A stretch of 49,366 nt of DNA, from assembly GCA_014801235.1 (NCBI GenBank), contig JAAVEM010000016.1, positions 1 through 49,366 on the forward strand. Direction: 5' to 3'. The DNA comes from Bacteroides sp. Its GTDB lineage: Bacteria; Bacteroidota; Bacteroidia; Bacteroidales; Muribaculaceae. The notes below the pieces were generated by a model. It saw nothing but the letters and a program-made list of their open reading frames with translations, ran no database searches and was not told the DNA's origin. A program made the position numbers and the translations under genes. This document shows positions 16,776-26,860 of the stretch, piece after piece. Position 1 is the stretch's first letter, and each line of letters starts with the position of its first letter.

Positions 16776-18365
16776 TCATTTGAATGTGTCAGGCAAGTCA
16801 TTTTCCAGCAACACAGTGTCGCCGGCTCCCGCCATTTTTGTCAATAACGCATAAGCGTCATTGAACGAAGCCACTGAATAGACCTTGTCCTCAGGCATAT
16901 TTCCGGCTTTCAATCCGTCCATTATAGCCTCATGGTTATATTGCCCGACGATTATTGCGACATCTACCGATGAGGCTATTTTTTCGCCCAGACGCTTGTT
17001 GTATTCATATTGCTTCTCGCCAAGTTCAATCATTCCCGGAGTTATCACAAACCGCTTGCCGCCTGTCATTGACGCAAGCACGTCAAGCGCCATTCTCGAC
17101 CCATCGGGATTGGAATTGAACGCATCATCAATTATCGTATATGAGCCGGGAATGCGTTTAAGGCTCAATCTATGTTCCACCTGCTCTATGCGACTCACGG
17201 CATATTTTATTTTATCCATGCTCATGCCCAAATACATCGCCACGGCTATCGCGGGAATAAGATTGGATATATTAAATTCTCCGATCAGACGAGTATGGAA
17301 ATCATATTCGCCAGAGGGCGCAGATAATACGAAATCAGTGCCATCGGGGGTAAACACCATCGACTTTACGAAATATTCGCCGCCATTCTCTCCCGAGATT
17401 GAATATCTATGACACTCCACGTTATCAACCTGGCGATTGGCGATGAACGGGAAATCATTATTAATAAACGCCACACCGTCGGCAGGCAGCGAGTCGACAA
17501 GTTCAAACTTGGTCTTCTGCACATTCTCGATGCTCTTGAACGATTCAAGATGCTGCTCCCCTACCGCAGTGACAATTCCCACTTGAGGATGAACAAGATC
17601 ACATATTTCTTTTATGTCGCCAATGTTCTTGGCTCCCATCTCGCAAATGAAAATCTCGGTATAGGGCTGCATCATTTCCCTTACCGTGCGGATAACCCCC
17701 ATGGTGGTGTTATAGCTGCCCGGAGTCATTAACACGTTGAACTGCTCGCAGAGTATGCGGTTCAGATAATGCTTGGTGCTTGTCTTTCCATAGCTGCCGG
17801 TGATGCCGATCACTTTAAGACCGGAAACGCCCTTCAATATTCGCGCGGCATCGTTATAATAGCCTTTGTTTATATTGTTTTCAACCGGCTGCAATAACTT
17901 CACCGCAGCCATTATCACCACATGGGACGCAGCATATAGACCGGTAGCTGAAACAGCCGTCAAAAATGCGATATTAGTAAGTGAAGAATCTCCGTAGAAA
18001 ATAGCGACGAGAGCAATCACAACGGCAGATAACGCGCACATCACCGAAAATATGCGCTTAGCTCTTGCTGTCCAAACCAACGGTTTCTTATATTTCGCGC
18101 TCAATAGCCGGGTGCCACAAAAGCAGTCAAAGACTATTATCGCCACCATCCCCATGAGGTGGGAAGCAAAAGCGACAAAAGCAAAAAGAAAAGCTCCAAT
18201 TCCGAACAAGCGTATAATTGAAGTCGTGTCGCCGCTTGTCGACAGCCATTTCATGTAACGCTCGCAACGATAAGAGTTCTGCTGCATCATCATTAAATCG
18301 CGCTTATATTCAAGCAGCATATTGATAAGCGCGAACAGTGCTATGAATAGAAATAAAACAGCCAT
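16776..18365 (-). CDS. murF: MurF-type Mur ligase with an N-terminal membrane domain
   Basis: A 529-residue protein. The C-terminal 370 residues are a Mur ligase: P-loop ITGSYGKTSTK near 185, EMGAKNIGDI near 235, a GEFNISN segment and the MurF-like signature IDDAFNSNPDGS near 418. MurF adds D-Ala-D-Ala to UDP-MurNAc-tripeptide. The first 160 or so residues are not the usual MurF substrate domain: they hold a membrane-anchoring region with about four or five hydrophobic segments (1-20, 58-85, 108-127, 130-155). Placement nine bases after a hydrolase and directly before ddl supports the MurF assignment. The exact substrate of this membrane version is inferred. Confidence 0.8.
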   Translation of the reverse strand: MAVLFLFIALFALINMLLEYKRDLMMMQQNSYRCERYMKWLSTSGDTTSIIRLFGIGAFLFAFVAFASHLMGMVAIIVFDCFCGTRLLSAKYKKPLVWTARAKRIFSVMCALSAVVIALVAIFYGDSSLTNIAFLTAVSATGLYAASHVVIMAAVKLLQPVENNINKGYYNDAARILKGVSGLKVIGITGSYGKTSTKHYLNRILCEQFNVLMTPGSYNTTMGVIRTVREMMQPYTEIFICEMGAKNIGDIKEICDLVHPQVGIVTAVGEQHLESFKSIENVQKTKFELVDSLPADGVAFINNDFPFIANRQVDNVECHRYSISGENGGEYFVKSMVFTPDGTDFVLSAPSGEYDFHTRLIGEFNISNLIPAIAVAMYLGMSMDKIKYAVSRIEQVEHRLSLKRIPGSYTIIDDAFNSNPDGSRMALDVLASMTGGKRFVITPGMIELGEKQYEYNKRLGEKIASSVDVAIIVGQYNHEAIMDGLKAGNMPEDKVYSVASFNDAYALLTKMAGAGDTVLLENDLPDTFK

Positions 18366-18374
18366 TAGTTGGAA

Positions 18375-19139
18375 TTATGATTTAAGAAAACTTCTAAGCA
18401 CAGCTGAAAACTGCACAGGATTGTCAAGAAAACTGTAATGACCACAACCCGGAAATGAGACGAGCCCGGCTCCGGGAATGTGCGATTCCATATAACGTGC
18501 GTCGCCAATAGGCGTAGCAGTGTCATTCTCACCCCATATCAGGAGAGTCGACGCCTTGATTTCAGGCATGACCGATTTCAAATCCTCATTGACGACTTTG
18601 CTCAATATAGCGCGCATTTTGGGAGTCGCATTCGCATAGTCGCTGGAACCTGCCTTACTTCTCAAGGCGTTAAGGCGGTTTTCAGCTTCCTTGCGTCCGA
18701 GCGTGAGATAAAGCCATCGCTTCATCAACTTAAACGAATACACCTTAAAGTAGTATTTAAGCGGACGCTTCGGCTTTATGCCGGCAGCATCCACCAATAT
18801 CAGTTTATCAACGTCGTCATGACGCGAAGCATAAAGGATTCCTACACGCCCGCCGAAAGAGTGTCCAAGCAAAGAGGGCTTGGATAGATTTTCGGCTTTT
18901 ACTATTTCTTCAAGGACACGAGTGTATTCCTCGACTCCCCACACGGCAGGCGGTTCGGGCGACTTTCCGTGCCCCGGGAAGTCAATGTTTATAACCCTAT
19001 GAGTTTCAAGAGCGACCTTTTCAATGCTCGCCAATGTGGTGGTGTTACATCCCCATCCGTGCATCAGCACAATAGGGCTTCCGGATCCATTATCAGTATA
19101 ATGCACCCGGGCTCCATTGACAGTTATGCTCTTGTCCAT
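18375..19139 (-). CDS. Alpha/beta hydrolase
   Basis: A 254-residue alpha/beta-hydrolase fold protein. The oxyanion motif is MHGWGC near 25, the nucleophile elbow GHSFGGRVG has its serine near 94, the acid is probably in IWGENDTATPIG near 200 and the histidine in GCGHYSFLDNP near 230. Lid helices near 135-160 suggest a lipase, esterase or MhpC-like enzyme. There is no signal peptide, so it is cytoplasmic. It lies between ffh and murF with gaps of 11 and 9 bases and must be co-transcribed. The substrate is unknown. Confidence 0.85.
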   Translation of the reverse strand: MDKSITVNGARVHYTDNGSGSPIVLMHGWGCNTTTLASIEKVALETHRVINIDFPGHGKSPEPPAVWGVEEYTRVLEEIVKAENLSKPSLLGHSFGGRVGILYASRHDDVDKLILVDAAGIKPKRPLKYYFKVYSFKLMKRWLYLTLGRKEAENRLNALRSKAGSSDYANATPKMRAILSKVVNEDLKSVMPEIKASTLLIWGENDTATPIGDARYMESHIPGAGLVSFPGCGHYSFLDNPVQFSAVLRSFLKS

Positions 19140-19150
19140 CGCTCAATCAA

Positions 19151-20482
19151 TTAACGACGACGCATGTTGCGCATCATCTTCATCGGGTTAGCTTTCATGT
19201 TCATAGCCGATTTCATGATCTTGCGCATGTCTTCAAAATTCTTAAGGATGCGGTTCACCTCCTGGAGCGAGGTTCCTGAACCGGCAGCAATGCGTCGACG
19301 ACGGCTTGCATCAATTATATCAGGATGAGTGCGCTCCTTTTCAGTCATGGAACGAATCACAGCCTCAATGCTCTTAAACGCGTCATCATCAATGTCGACA
19401 TCCTTGATAGCCTTTCCGACGCCCGGAATCATCGCAGCAATATCCTTGATGTTTCCAAGTTTTTTGATTTGCTGAATCTGATTATAGAAGTCGTTGAAAT
19501 TAAACTGGTTTTTCGAAAACTTGCGTTCAAGTTCGGCAGCCTGCTTGATGTCAAACTGTTGCTGAGCTTTCTCTACAAGGGTCACAATATCACCCATGCC
19601 GAGAATACGGTCAGCCATACGCGCAGGGTGGAAGTAATCAAGAGCGTCAAGTTTCTCGCCTGTACCTACAAATTTTATCGGCTTGGTAACTACGGTTCTG
19701 ATTGACAACGCAGCTCCACCGCGGGTGTCACCGTCGAGCTTGGTGAGCACCACTCCGTCAAAATCAAGACGGTCGTTGAACTCCTTTGCCGTGTTTACCG
19801 CATCCTGACCGGTCATAGAGTCGACAACGAAGAGAGTCTCCTGAGGCTTTATAGCCTTCTTGATTGCCTCAATCTCATTCATCATCGCCTCGTCGACAGC
19901 AAGACGTCCAGCAGTATCGACAATAACAAGGTCAAAATGATTAGCCTTGGCATAGCGAATCGCATTTTCCGCAATCTGCACAGGGTTCTTATTGCCTTCC
20001 TCGGTATATACCGGAACCTCGATCTGCTCTCCAAGCACCTTCAGCTGCTCGATTGCGGCAGGACGATACACGTCGCCGGCTACAAGCAACGGGCGACGCC
20101 CCTTTTCGCTCTTAAGCTTCTTGGCAAGTTTACCCGACATCGTGGTCTTACCGGAACCCTGAAGTCCCGACATGAGAATCACCGTAGGATTTCCGCTTAG
20201 ATTAATCTGCGCTGTATCACCGCCCATCAAAGTAGTCAGCTCGTCATGGACAATCTTGACCATAAGCTCGCTCGGCTTGATAGCATTGATCACATTCTGT
20301 CCGAGGGCCTTGGCTTTGACCGTGTCAGTGAACTGCTTTGCAACCTTATAGTTGACGTCGGCGTCAAGAAGAGCACGGCGAACATCTTTCAAGGTCTCTG
20401 CTACGTTAATTTCAGTGATGCGGCCCTGGCCTTTCAACAGCTTGAAACTTCGTTCAAGTCTTTCGCTTAGATTTTCAAACAT
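19151..20482 (-). CDS. ffh: Signal recognition particle protein Ffh
   Basis: A 443-residue GTPase that binds signal sequences on nascent chains together with SRP RNA and delivers ribosomes to FtsY at the membrane. Visible parts are the helical N domain, the G domain with GLQGSGKTT near 107, DTAGR near 190 and TKLDGDTRGG near 247, and the methionine-rich M domain ending MKANPMKMMRNMRRR. SRDA-type SRP RNA contact residues fit the segment RRRRIAAGSGTS near 405. Length is normal. It starts 30 bases after panD and belongs to a six-gene minus-strand run. Confidence 0.96.
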   Translation of the reverse strand: MFENLSERLERSFKLLKGQGRITEINVAETLKDVRRALLDADVNYKVAKQFTDTVKAKALGQNVINAIKPSELMVKIVHDELTTLMGGDTAQINLSGNPTVILMSGLQGSGKTTMSGKLAKKLKSEKGRRPLLVAGDVYRPAAIEQLKVLGEQIEVPVYTEEGNKNPVQIAENAIRYAKANHFDLVIVDTAGRLAVDEAMMNEIEAIKKAIKPQETLFVVDSMTGQDAVNTAKEFNDRLDFDGVVLTKLDGDTRGGAALSIRTVVTKPIKFVGTGEKLDALDYFHPARMADRILGMGDIVTLVEKAQQQFDIKQAAELERKFSKNQFNFNDFYNQIQQIKKLGNIKDIAAMIPGVGKAIKDVDIDDDAFKSIEAVIRSMTEKERTHPDIIDASRRRRIAAGSGTSLQEVNRILKNFEDMRKIMKSAMNMKANPMKMMRNMRRR

Positions 20483-20512
20483 ATCTGATCGAGGTATTCG
20501 TTTCGTTAATTA

Positions 20513-20869
20513 TTAGTTGACAAGACGATTTGTCGCCGTGTCAGGGAAGATTACTGCCGGCTTGAAATTCTTAGCTTCATCAAACGGCATAATCGCATAG
20601 CTCATTATAATAACAATGTCGCCAGGCTGCACCTTGCGTGCCGCAGCGCCGTTAAGGCATATCATGCCGGAACCGCGCTCACCGGGAATAGCGTAGGTGT
20701 CAAATCGCTCGCCATTGTTATTGTTGACAATGTATACTCTCTCGCCGGCAATGATATTTGCCGCATCCATCAAGTCTTCATCTATAGTAATGCTCCCTAT
20801 ATAGGCAAGATTACTTTCCGTTACGGTTACACGATGAATCTTTGACTTCACTACTTCTATCTGCATCAT
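20513..20869 (-). CDS. panD: Aspartate 1-decarboxylase
   Basis: A 118-residue pyruvoyl enzyme that turns L-aspartate into beta-alanine for pantothenate and coenzyme A. The self-cleavage site YIGSITID is present, with Gly25-Ser26 here or positions 24-25 if the second methionine is used, as in the family. The segment [20 protein letters not shown] is also typical. Its start overlaps the panC stop by four bases (ATGA), so the two pantothenate enzymes are translationally coupled. Confidence 0.95.
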   Translation of the reverse strand: MMQIEVVKSKIHRVTVTESNLAYIGSITIDEDLMDAANIIAGERVYIVNNNNGERFDTYAIPGERGSGMICLNGAAARKVQPGDIVIIMSYAIMPFDEAKNFKPAVIFPDTATNRLVN

Positions 20870-21717
20870 TTGCCTGAAGTATATTTAATGTTATCAATAA
20901 GACGGACATTGCCGACGTTTACAGTCACACATCCTACCGCATAGTCAGTCTCCGACCAATCAGAGATGGGCTGCATGTCATATCCATTCACAATCTCATA
21001 ATATTCCACTTCCATGCCGGGATAAGCGTTAATGTCATCGACCACACGCGCCTTTACTGTCGCGACACTTGCCTGAGGCGCCCAGCCGACACTCTCGGCA
21101 AGGACTTGATGGATTTTAGGAGCGATGGCACGCTGCTCGGCATTAAGACGAACATTTCGCGAGCTCAAAGCCAGCCCGTCGTCTTCACGCTTGATGGGAC
21201 ATGGCACGATTTCAAGATTGAAACCTTCAAGCTCAACCATGCGGCGTATTACCGCAATCTGCTGAAAATCCTTTTCCCCGAAATAAGCGCGGGTAGGCTC
21301 AACCATCGCAAACAATTTGCTTACCACCTGGGCGACTCCATTGAAATGCCCGGGACGCATTTTGCCTTCCATAACCTCGGCAACAGGACCAAGGTCAAAC
21401 ACGCGCGTATCAGGCTCGGGATACATCTCCTCCACTTCAGGAATAAATGCATAGTCCACTCCCGCCGCTTCGAGTTTTTGGCAATCAGCCTCCTCAGTGC
21501 GCGGATAGGTGCGCAGGTCTTCAGGATTATTAAATTGTGTAGGATTAACAAATACACTTACAACGACGATATCGTTTTCTTTGCGGGCACGTTCAATAAG
21601 AGACACGTGTCCTGCATGAAGAGCACCCATAGTAGGAACCAGTCCTATCGTTTTACCGGAAGCCTTTTCGGCGCCGAGGGTCTTCTTTAGTTCATCGACT
21701 TTACGTATAATTTCCAT
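20866..21717 (-). CDS. panC: Pantothenate synthetase
   Basis: A 283-residue enzyme condensing pantoate with beta-alanine using ATP. The nucleotide motifs are [15 protein letters not shown] near 30 (HIGH-type), FVNPTQF near 60, [12 protein letters not shown] near 150, YFGEKDFQQ near 168 and SSRNVRL near 200. I chose the ATG at 21717 ([10 protein letters not shown]), which matches family N-termini, instead of the longer frame. The beta-alanine comes from PanD, encoded directly downstream. It is the first gene of panC-panD-ffh-hydrolase-murF-ddl. Confidence 0.95.
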   Translation of the reverse strand: MEIIRKVDELKKTLGAEKASGKTIGLVPTMGALHAGHVSLIERARKENDIVVVSVFVNPTQFNNPEDLRTYPRTEEADCQKLEAAGVDYAFIPEVEEMYPEPDTRVFDLGPVAEVMEGKMRPGHFNGVAQVVSKLFAMVEPTRAYFGEKDFQQIAVIRRMVELEGFNLEIVPCPIKREDDGLALSSRNVRLNAEQRAIAPKIHQVLAESVGWAPQASVATVKARVVDDINAYPGMEVEYYEIVNGYDMQPISDWSETDYAVGCVTVNVGNVRLIDNIKYTSGK

Positions 21718-21749
21718 TATCTTTTTGAGCAAATTTTGCTTTCAACACG

Positions 21750-21757
21750 CAAAATTA
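21750..21757 (-). promoter_or_regulatory. -7 box of the panC operon (TAATTTTG)
   Basis: Match to TAnnTTTG on the minus strand, 32 bases before panC. A TTG lies somewhat further upstream than usual. Confidence 0.5.
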
Positions 21758-21809
21758 AGCATTTAATAACAATGTAAAAAGCAAAAAAGCGAAAATTACG
21801 TTATACAGT

Positions 21810-21840
21810 TTGCCTCATTCATTGTTTTGAGCTAACTTTA
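21810..21840 (+). promoter_or_regulatory. recR promoter
   Basis: TTG at 21810-21812, a 20-base spacer, then TAACTTTA at 21833-21840, one mismatch from TAnnTTTG. It diverges from the panC promoter. Confidence 0.5.
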
Positions 21841-21868
21841 CATTAAGTAAGACGTAGGATTTACAATT

Positions 21869-22501
21869 ATGGAACAAGAATTCGCCTCCACACTGCTTGA
21901 AACTGCCGTCAATGAACTCTCCCGCTTGCCCGGCATAGGACGGAAGACCGCCCTCAGGCTTGCGCTTCACATCCTGAGACAGGATGAAAAAATGGGACAG
22001 TCTCTTGGCGACGCCATCATAAATTTGCGCAAAGGCATCAGATATTGCACGGAGTGCCACAACATTTCCGAATCCGACGTATGTCCTATATGTTCCAATC
22101 CAGCCCGCGACTCGTCGACCGTTTGTGTGGTTGAAACCGTAAAAGACGTTATGCTGTTCGAAAATACTGGTCAATACCGGGGGCTATATCATGTGCTCGG
22201 AGGGCTCATTTCGCCAATGGACGGAATCGGTCCCGCCGATCTTGAAATAGCATCGCTTATTGAAAGAGTAAAGACCGGTAAAGTCCAAGAGATAATCCTC
22301 GCGCTAAGCGCAACTATGGAGGGAGAGACTACGAATTTTTACATCTACCGCCAGCTGGGGACTCTTCCAGTGAAAATCACTCAACTCGCACGCGGCGTAT
22401 CGGTAGGAAACGAAATCGAATATACCGATGAAATTACCTTGGGACGGTCATTGTTGAACCGCACATTATTCAGCGACTCATTTAATAGAAATACACGATG
22501 A
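21869..22501 (+). CDS. recR: Recombination protein RecR
   Basis: A 210-residue DNA repair protein that loads RecA with RecO at gaps. Domains in order: helix-hairpin-helix ([20 protein letters not shown]), a four-cysteine zinc finger ([16 protein letters not shown] near 55-70) and a Toprim domain ([28 protein letters not shown] and later [11 protein letters not shown]). The length is near the usual 200. The stop overlaps the start of the acetyltransferase gene as ATGA. Confidence 0.96.
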   Translation: MEQEFASTLLETAVNELSRLPGIGRKTALRLALHILRQDEKMGQSLGDAIINLRKGIRYCTECHNISESDVCPICSNPARDSSTVCVVETVKDVMLFENTGQYRGLYHVLGGLISPMDGIGPADLEIASLIERVKTGKVQEIILALSATMEGETTNFYIYRQLGTLPVKITQLARGVSVGNEIEYTDEITLGRSLLNRTLFSDSFNRNTR

Positions 22502-23031
22502 ACAACACGCAATATCTTTCAGACGACACAATTTTACTGCGTATTCCCGAGCCTTATGACCTCGACATCATATATCAATGGGAAAACGACACCACACTAT
22601 GGAACGTAGGGTGCGCCACCGCCCCATTTTCACGAAAACTCATTGAAGAATATATCGCCGAGTATAATCCCGACATATATTCAGCCAAACAGTTAAGGCT
22701 AATGATTGTCCGCAAAAACGACAATGCCCCAATCGGAGCCATCGACCTCTATGACTTCGACCCGCATAATCGCAGAGCTGCCGCAGGCATCATCATTGAC
22801 AGCCGATTCAGACATCAAGGCTATGGGCTGAGAGCCTTAAATCTTCTTGCCGATTATTGCCACTCGATGCTGGGCATGCATCAGCTCCACGCGATTATCC
22901 CCGTAACGAATGAATCGAGCATAAAATTATTTCAAAAAGCCGGATTCAAAATATGCGGACGATACCGCTCATGGCTGAGACGAGGAGCAAGCTACGAAGA
23001 CGCATTTTCACTCCAGAAATTATTCAATTAG
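22498..23031 (+). CDS. GNAT family N-acetyltransferase
   Basis: A 177-residue acetyl-CoA-dependent transferase of the RimJ/RimL/SpeG type. It starts with [18 protein letters not shown], has the strand [21 protein letters not shown] and the acetyl-CoA loop [13 protein letters not shown] near 100-112, and ends in [22 protein letters not shown]. The acceptor could be a protein N-terminus, a polyamine or a small amine; the sequence does not decide. It is coupled to recR by a four-base overlap. It ends in TAG, another sign that TAG is a stop in this host. Confidence 0.88.
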   Translation: MNNTQYLSDDTILLRIPEPYDLDIIYQWENDTTLWNVGCATAPFSRKLIEEYIAEYNPDIYSAKQLRLMIVRKNDNAPIGAIDLYDFDPHNRRAAAGIIIDSRFRHQGYGLRALNLLADYCHSMLGMHQLHAIIPVTNESSIKLFQKAGFKICGRYRSWLRRGASYEDAFSLQKLFN

Positions 23032-23181
23032 AGTAAAGCCGGTTTTTACTCATATAAGTAGGGGAATGCTATCAATAACAAGACATTTTCCGCGCAATTT
23101 ATTTCCCATCGATACAAACCTATTGATGCCATAATCCGTTTATATTTTATATAGTATAACCTGATTTTAAATTTTATAGGT

Positions 23182-24195
23182 ATGAATTTCTTAACTAAAG
23201 ACAAGTTGGTGATTGTCGGCGCCGCCGGCATGATCGGATCTAACATGGCACAGACCGCCATAATGATGGGACTTACTCCAAACATCTGTTTATATGACCC
23301 TTATGGACCGGCATTGGAAGGTGTCGCCGAAGAATTGCTTCAGTGTGGATTTGAAGGAGTCAATATCACTTACACAACCGATGTGAAAGAAGCCCTGACA
23401 GGAGCAAAATATATCGTCAATTCAGGAGGCGCGGCAAGAAAGGCAGGAATGACGCGCGAAGACCTTCTGAAGGGCAACGCAGCTATCGCAGAGCAATTCG
23501 GAAAGGACGTGAAGGCTTATTGTCCCGATGTCAAGCATATTACCGTCATCTTCAATCCCGCCGATATAACCGGATTGATCACACTGCTCTATTCAGGACT
23601 TAAACCGTCGCAAGTCACCACTCTCGCAGCTCTCGACAGTACTCGTCTACGCAACGAGCTCGCCAAACAATTCAAAATGCCTGCCGACGAAATAGTGAAT
23701 TGCCGCACCTACGGCGGACACGGTGAACAAATGGCAGTATTCGCCTCAACCACCACTGTCGACGGGAAACCGCTTACCGAGCTAATCGGCACCGAGAAAC
23801 TCCCCGAGAAAGAATGGGAAGACTTAAAGACAAGAGTAATTCAAGGTGGAAAACGCATCATCGAGCTGCGAGGACGCTCATCATTCCAAAGCCCGTCATA
23901 TCTGTCAATCGAAATGATTGCCGCCGCAATGGGCGGTGCGCCGTTCCGCTGGCCTGCCGGAGTATACGTAAACAATGATCGTTTCAGCCACATAATGATG
24001 GCTATGGAAACATGCATTACAAAAGACGGTGTTTCATGCAAGCCGATAAAAGGAACTCCCGAGGAGGAAAAAGAGCTTGAACAGAGCTATAAACACCTCT
24101 GCACTTTGCGAGATGAGGTAATCGCAATGGGTGTTATGCCGCCAATCAGCGAATGGAACAAGCTCAATCCCAATCTTGACAAAACCACTTGCTGA
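23182..24195 (+). CDS. mdh: Malate dehydrogenase (LDH/MDH superfamily)
   Basis: A 337-residue NAD-dependent oxidoreductase interconverting malate and oxaloacetate. The dinucleotide motif is IVGAAGMIGSNMA near 11-23, the mobile loop is SGGAARKAGMTREDLLKGN near 85-103, and the catalytic histidine sits in CRTYGGHGEQMAVF near 178. In Bacteroidales this enzyme feeds the reductive branch to fumarate and succinate. It stands alone between recR-GNAT and a strong bidirectional terminator. No clear -7 box is visible upstream. Confidence 0.92.
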   Translation: MNFLTKDKLVIVGAAGMIGSNMAQTAIMMGLTPNICLYDPYGPALEGVAEELLQCGFEGVNITYTTDVKEALTGAKYIVNSGGAARKAGMTREDLLKGNAAIAEQFGKDVKAYCPDVKHITVIFNPADITGLITLLYSGLKPSQVTTLAALDSTRLRNELAKQFKMPADEIVNCRTYGGHGEQMAVFASTTTVDGKPLTELIGTEKLPEKEWEDLKTRVIQGGKRIIELRGRSSFQSPSYLSIEMIAAAMGGAPFRWPAGVYVNNDRFSHIMMAMETCITKDGVSCKPIKGTPEEEKELEQSYKHLCTLRDEVIAMGVMPPISEWNKLNPNLDKTTC

Positions 24196-24209
24196 TTTTA
24201 AACAGTAAT

Positions 24210-24246
24210 AAAAAAAGAAGCTCGCTTTTGGCGAGCTTCTTTTTTT
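24210..24246. terminator. Bidirectional terminator between mdh and glgP
   Basis: A perfect 16-base stem (24210-24225 with 24231-24246) with GAAGCTCGC/GCGAGCTTC core, a five-base loop and A/T runs on both sides. It serves the convergent mdh and alpha-glucan phosphorylase genes. Confidence 0.92.
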
Positions 24247-24261
24247 ATCACAGGACAGAAC

Positions 24262-26820
24262 TTACACCCAAAGAACGTAGGCGAAATCCTGACGATGAGG
24301 CATATTGGGGTTCCAAGGATAAACACGGAACGCATAACGGAACACACCTGACTCACGCATTTTCGATTTGAGCTGATAGGTGAGCTTGTTACCCTCCTGA
24401 CCAACGACCTTGAACGGCTCGGTGACAACCATGTTTTCTTCTCCGTTTTCAGCCTTGTAGACAACCATCTCAATCTCGAGGTCGCGTCCAAGACCGTTGG
24501 TGTCAAGAACTATAGTTGTGGTATAGGAGTCGCCGGTCTTTCCATAACCGCCTTCCGAAGTTTCTTCGATTGATTCTACCTTCACGCCTGACCATGCGGC
24601 AGCCACTTTTTCTTTCCACTCAACAATTTCTTTAGCAAGAGCGAAATTATTGGCTTTAAGTTTATTTGTGCGACGAGCCTCCTTGTCATAGAAACGATCG
24701 ATATAGTCGTCGATCATACGTTTCATGGTGAAGTTGGGAGCAATTTTTGCTACTGAGTTCTTGATGTACTGAATCCACTCGGGAGAATATCCGCGAGAGT
24801 TCTTAGCGAAGTATAGCGGAATAATCTCGTTTTCCAGCATAGAGTAGATGGTAGCGGCATCAAGCTGGTCCTGTTGACCCTGGTCGGTGAACGTACGCTT
24901 GTCAGTAAGCGCCCATCCGCCGTTTTCAGAGAACTTATAGCCTTCATACCACCATCCGTCAAGGACTGAGAAGTTGAGCACGCCGTTCATTTCAGCCTTT
25001 TCGCCTGAAGTACCTGACGCTTCAAGAGGACGGGTAGGAGTATTCAACCAGATATCAACGCCCGACACAAGACGCTTTGCAACAATCATATCATAGTTCT
25101 CAAGGAAGATAATCTTGCCGAGGAACTGGGGCATACGTGAAATTTCTACGATGCGCTTGATAAGACCCTGTCCTGCGCCGTCGGCGGGGTGCGCTTTTCC
25201 TGCAAACACGAACTGAACCGGGAACTGAGGATTATTGACAATCGCAGCAAGACGGTCAAGATTTGAGAACAGAAGATGAGCGCGCTTGTAGGTGGCGAAA
25301 CGACGAGCGAAACCGATAATCAACGCATTGGGATTGATCTTGTCGATAATTGACATGATGCGCGAGGGATCACCCTGATTCTTAAGCCACTTTTCACGGA
25401 AATCACGACGAACGAAGTTAATGAACTTGTTCTTCATGGTCATACGAAGATTCCAGATTTCATCATCTGAAACATCATATATTTTTTCCCAATATTTAGT
25501 ATCGCTCTGGTGCTGGAAGAATTCAGGACCGAAAGTCTTTTCATAAAGAGCTTTCCATTCTGAAGCCGCCCATGTCGGCATGTGGACACCATTGGTCACA
25601 TAACCTACGTGAGACTCACGCCAGTTATAGCCTTTCCAAATTCCGGCAAACATCTTCTTTGACACCTCTCCGTGAAGCCAGCTAACGCCATTTGCCTCTT
25701 GACAAGTGTTAAGAGCGAACACGCTCATAGAGAAGCGCTCGTTGGTGTCGGGATTCTCGCGACCCATGTTCATGAGCTCCTGCCATGAAATGCCGAGTTT
25801 CGCAGGGAATTCACCCATATATTTTCCGAAGAGACCCTCGTCAAAGTAGTCATGACCTGCGGGAACCGGAGTGTGAACAGTGTAAAGGCTTGATGCGCGA
25901 ACCACCTCAAGCGCTTCATTGAACGACAGCTTGTCGTCCTGAACATAATCGACAAGACGCTGCAAGTTAAGAAGAGCCGCATGTCCTTCATTGCAATGGA
26001 ATAACTCAGTCTTAATGCCCAGTTTCTTCAACATCAGCACACCGCCGATACCAAGAAGATATTCCTGCTTGATGCGGTTTTCCCAGTCACCGCCATAAAG
26101 CTGGTGAGTGATCTGACGGTCAAATTCGCTGTTCATATCGAAGTCAGTATCCATCAGATACAACTTCATACGTCCAACATTCACACGCCAGATGTGAGAA
26201 TAAACTATACGGCCGGGGTAAGGCACTTCAAGAATGACGGGATGACCGTCGGCATCAACAACCTGCTCGATGGGCAGCTCGTTGAAGTTCTGAGGTTCAT
26301 AATTGGCAATTTGCTGTCCGTCAACCGACAGAGTCTGAGTGAAGTAACCGTAACGATAGAGGAAACCGACCGCAGTCATGTCGATGCAGCTGTCAGAAGC
26401 TTCCTTGATATAGTCACCGGCGAGAACGCCAAGACCGCCCGAGTAAATCTTCAGAGCATTGCATAGACCGTATTCCATTGAGAAATATGCCACAGAAGGA
26501 ACATCCTTACGCATAGGCACTTTCATATATTCCTTGTACGCAGCGTAGACTGATTCAATGCGGCTCATCAGCACCTCATCATTGATGATTTCCTGAAGGC
26601 GGTCAAATCCAAGACGCTGGAGAAGCATCACGGGGTTTTCGCCCAATGAGCGCCACAAATCGGGATTGAGATCACGGAAAAGAGACTTACCCTCGCTGTT
26701 CCACACCCACCAAAGGTTGCGGGACATCACTTCAAGGGGTTTGAGCTTTGACGGCAATTCATTTTTCACCGTAATGTCACGCCAAACTGGGGCGTTGGTG
26801 TTGCTCACTTGTAGTTTCAT
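24262..26820 (-). CDS. glgP: Alpha-glucan (glycogen) phosphorylase, GT35
   Basis: An 852-residue PLP-dependent enzyme releasing glucose 1-phosphate from glycogen or maltodextrin. The N-terminus is the DUF3417 region typical of the short bacterial form ([20 protein letters not shown]). Then come [31 protein letters not shown], the glucan-site segment [10 protein letters not shown] and the PLP lysine in [14 protein letters not shown]. About 90 residues of beta-rich C-terminal extension (from [14 protein letters not shown]) resemble a carbohydrate-binding or Ig-like module. I start at ATG 26820 (MKLQVSNTN); upstream codons are unlikely to be translated. It follows the glycogen synthase gene by 40 bases. 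Confidence 0.93.
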   Translation of the reverse strand: MKLQVSNTNAPVWRDITVKNELPSKLKPLEVMSRNLWWVWNSEGKSLFRDLNPDLWRSLGENPVMLLQRLGFDRLQEIINDEVLMSRIESVYAAYKEYMKVPMRKDVPSVAYFSMEYGLCNALKIYSGGLGVLAGDYIKEASDSCIDMTAVGFLYRYGYFTQTLSVDGQQIANYEPQNFNELPIEQVVDADGHPVILEVPYPGRIVYSHIWRVNVGRMKLYLMDTDFDMNSEFDRQITHQLYGGDWENRIKQEYLLGIGGVLMLKKLGIKTELFHCNEGHAALLNLQRLVDYVQDDKLSFNEALEVVRASSLYTVHTPVPAGHDYFDEGLFGKYMGEFPAKLGISWQELMNMGRENPDTNERFSMSVFALNTCQEANGVSWLHGEVSKKMFAGIWKGYNWRESHVGYVTNGVHMPTWAASEWKALYEKTFGPEFFQHQSDTKYWEKIYDVSDDEIWNLRMTMKNKFINFVRRDFREKWLKNQGDPSRIMSIIDKINPNALIIGFARRFATYKRAHLLFSNLDRLAAIVNNPQFPVQFVFAGKAHPADGAGQGLIKRIVEISRMPQFLGKIIFLENYDMIVAKRLVSGVDIWLNTPTRPLEASGTSGEKAEMNGVLNFSVLDGWWYEGYKFSENGGWALTDKRTFTDQGQQDQLDAATIYSMLENEIIPLYFAKNSRGYSPEWIQYIKNSVAKIAPNFTMKRMIDDYIDRFYDKEARRTNKLKANNFALAKEIVEWKEKVAAAWSGVKVESIEETSEGGYGKTGDSYTTTIVLDTNGLGRDLEIEMVVYKAENGEENMVVTEPFKVVGQEGNKLTYQLKSKMRESGVFRYAFRVYPWNPNMPHRQDFAYVLWV

Positions 26821-26860
26821 AAATATAACAATTAATTTACTATGTTCTAATTCAATCTTT

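Noticed and set aside
21106-21690. Long open frame opposite panC.
   Set aside because: It is antisense to a well-supported gene, with no recognisable protein pattern and no promoter.
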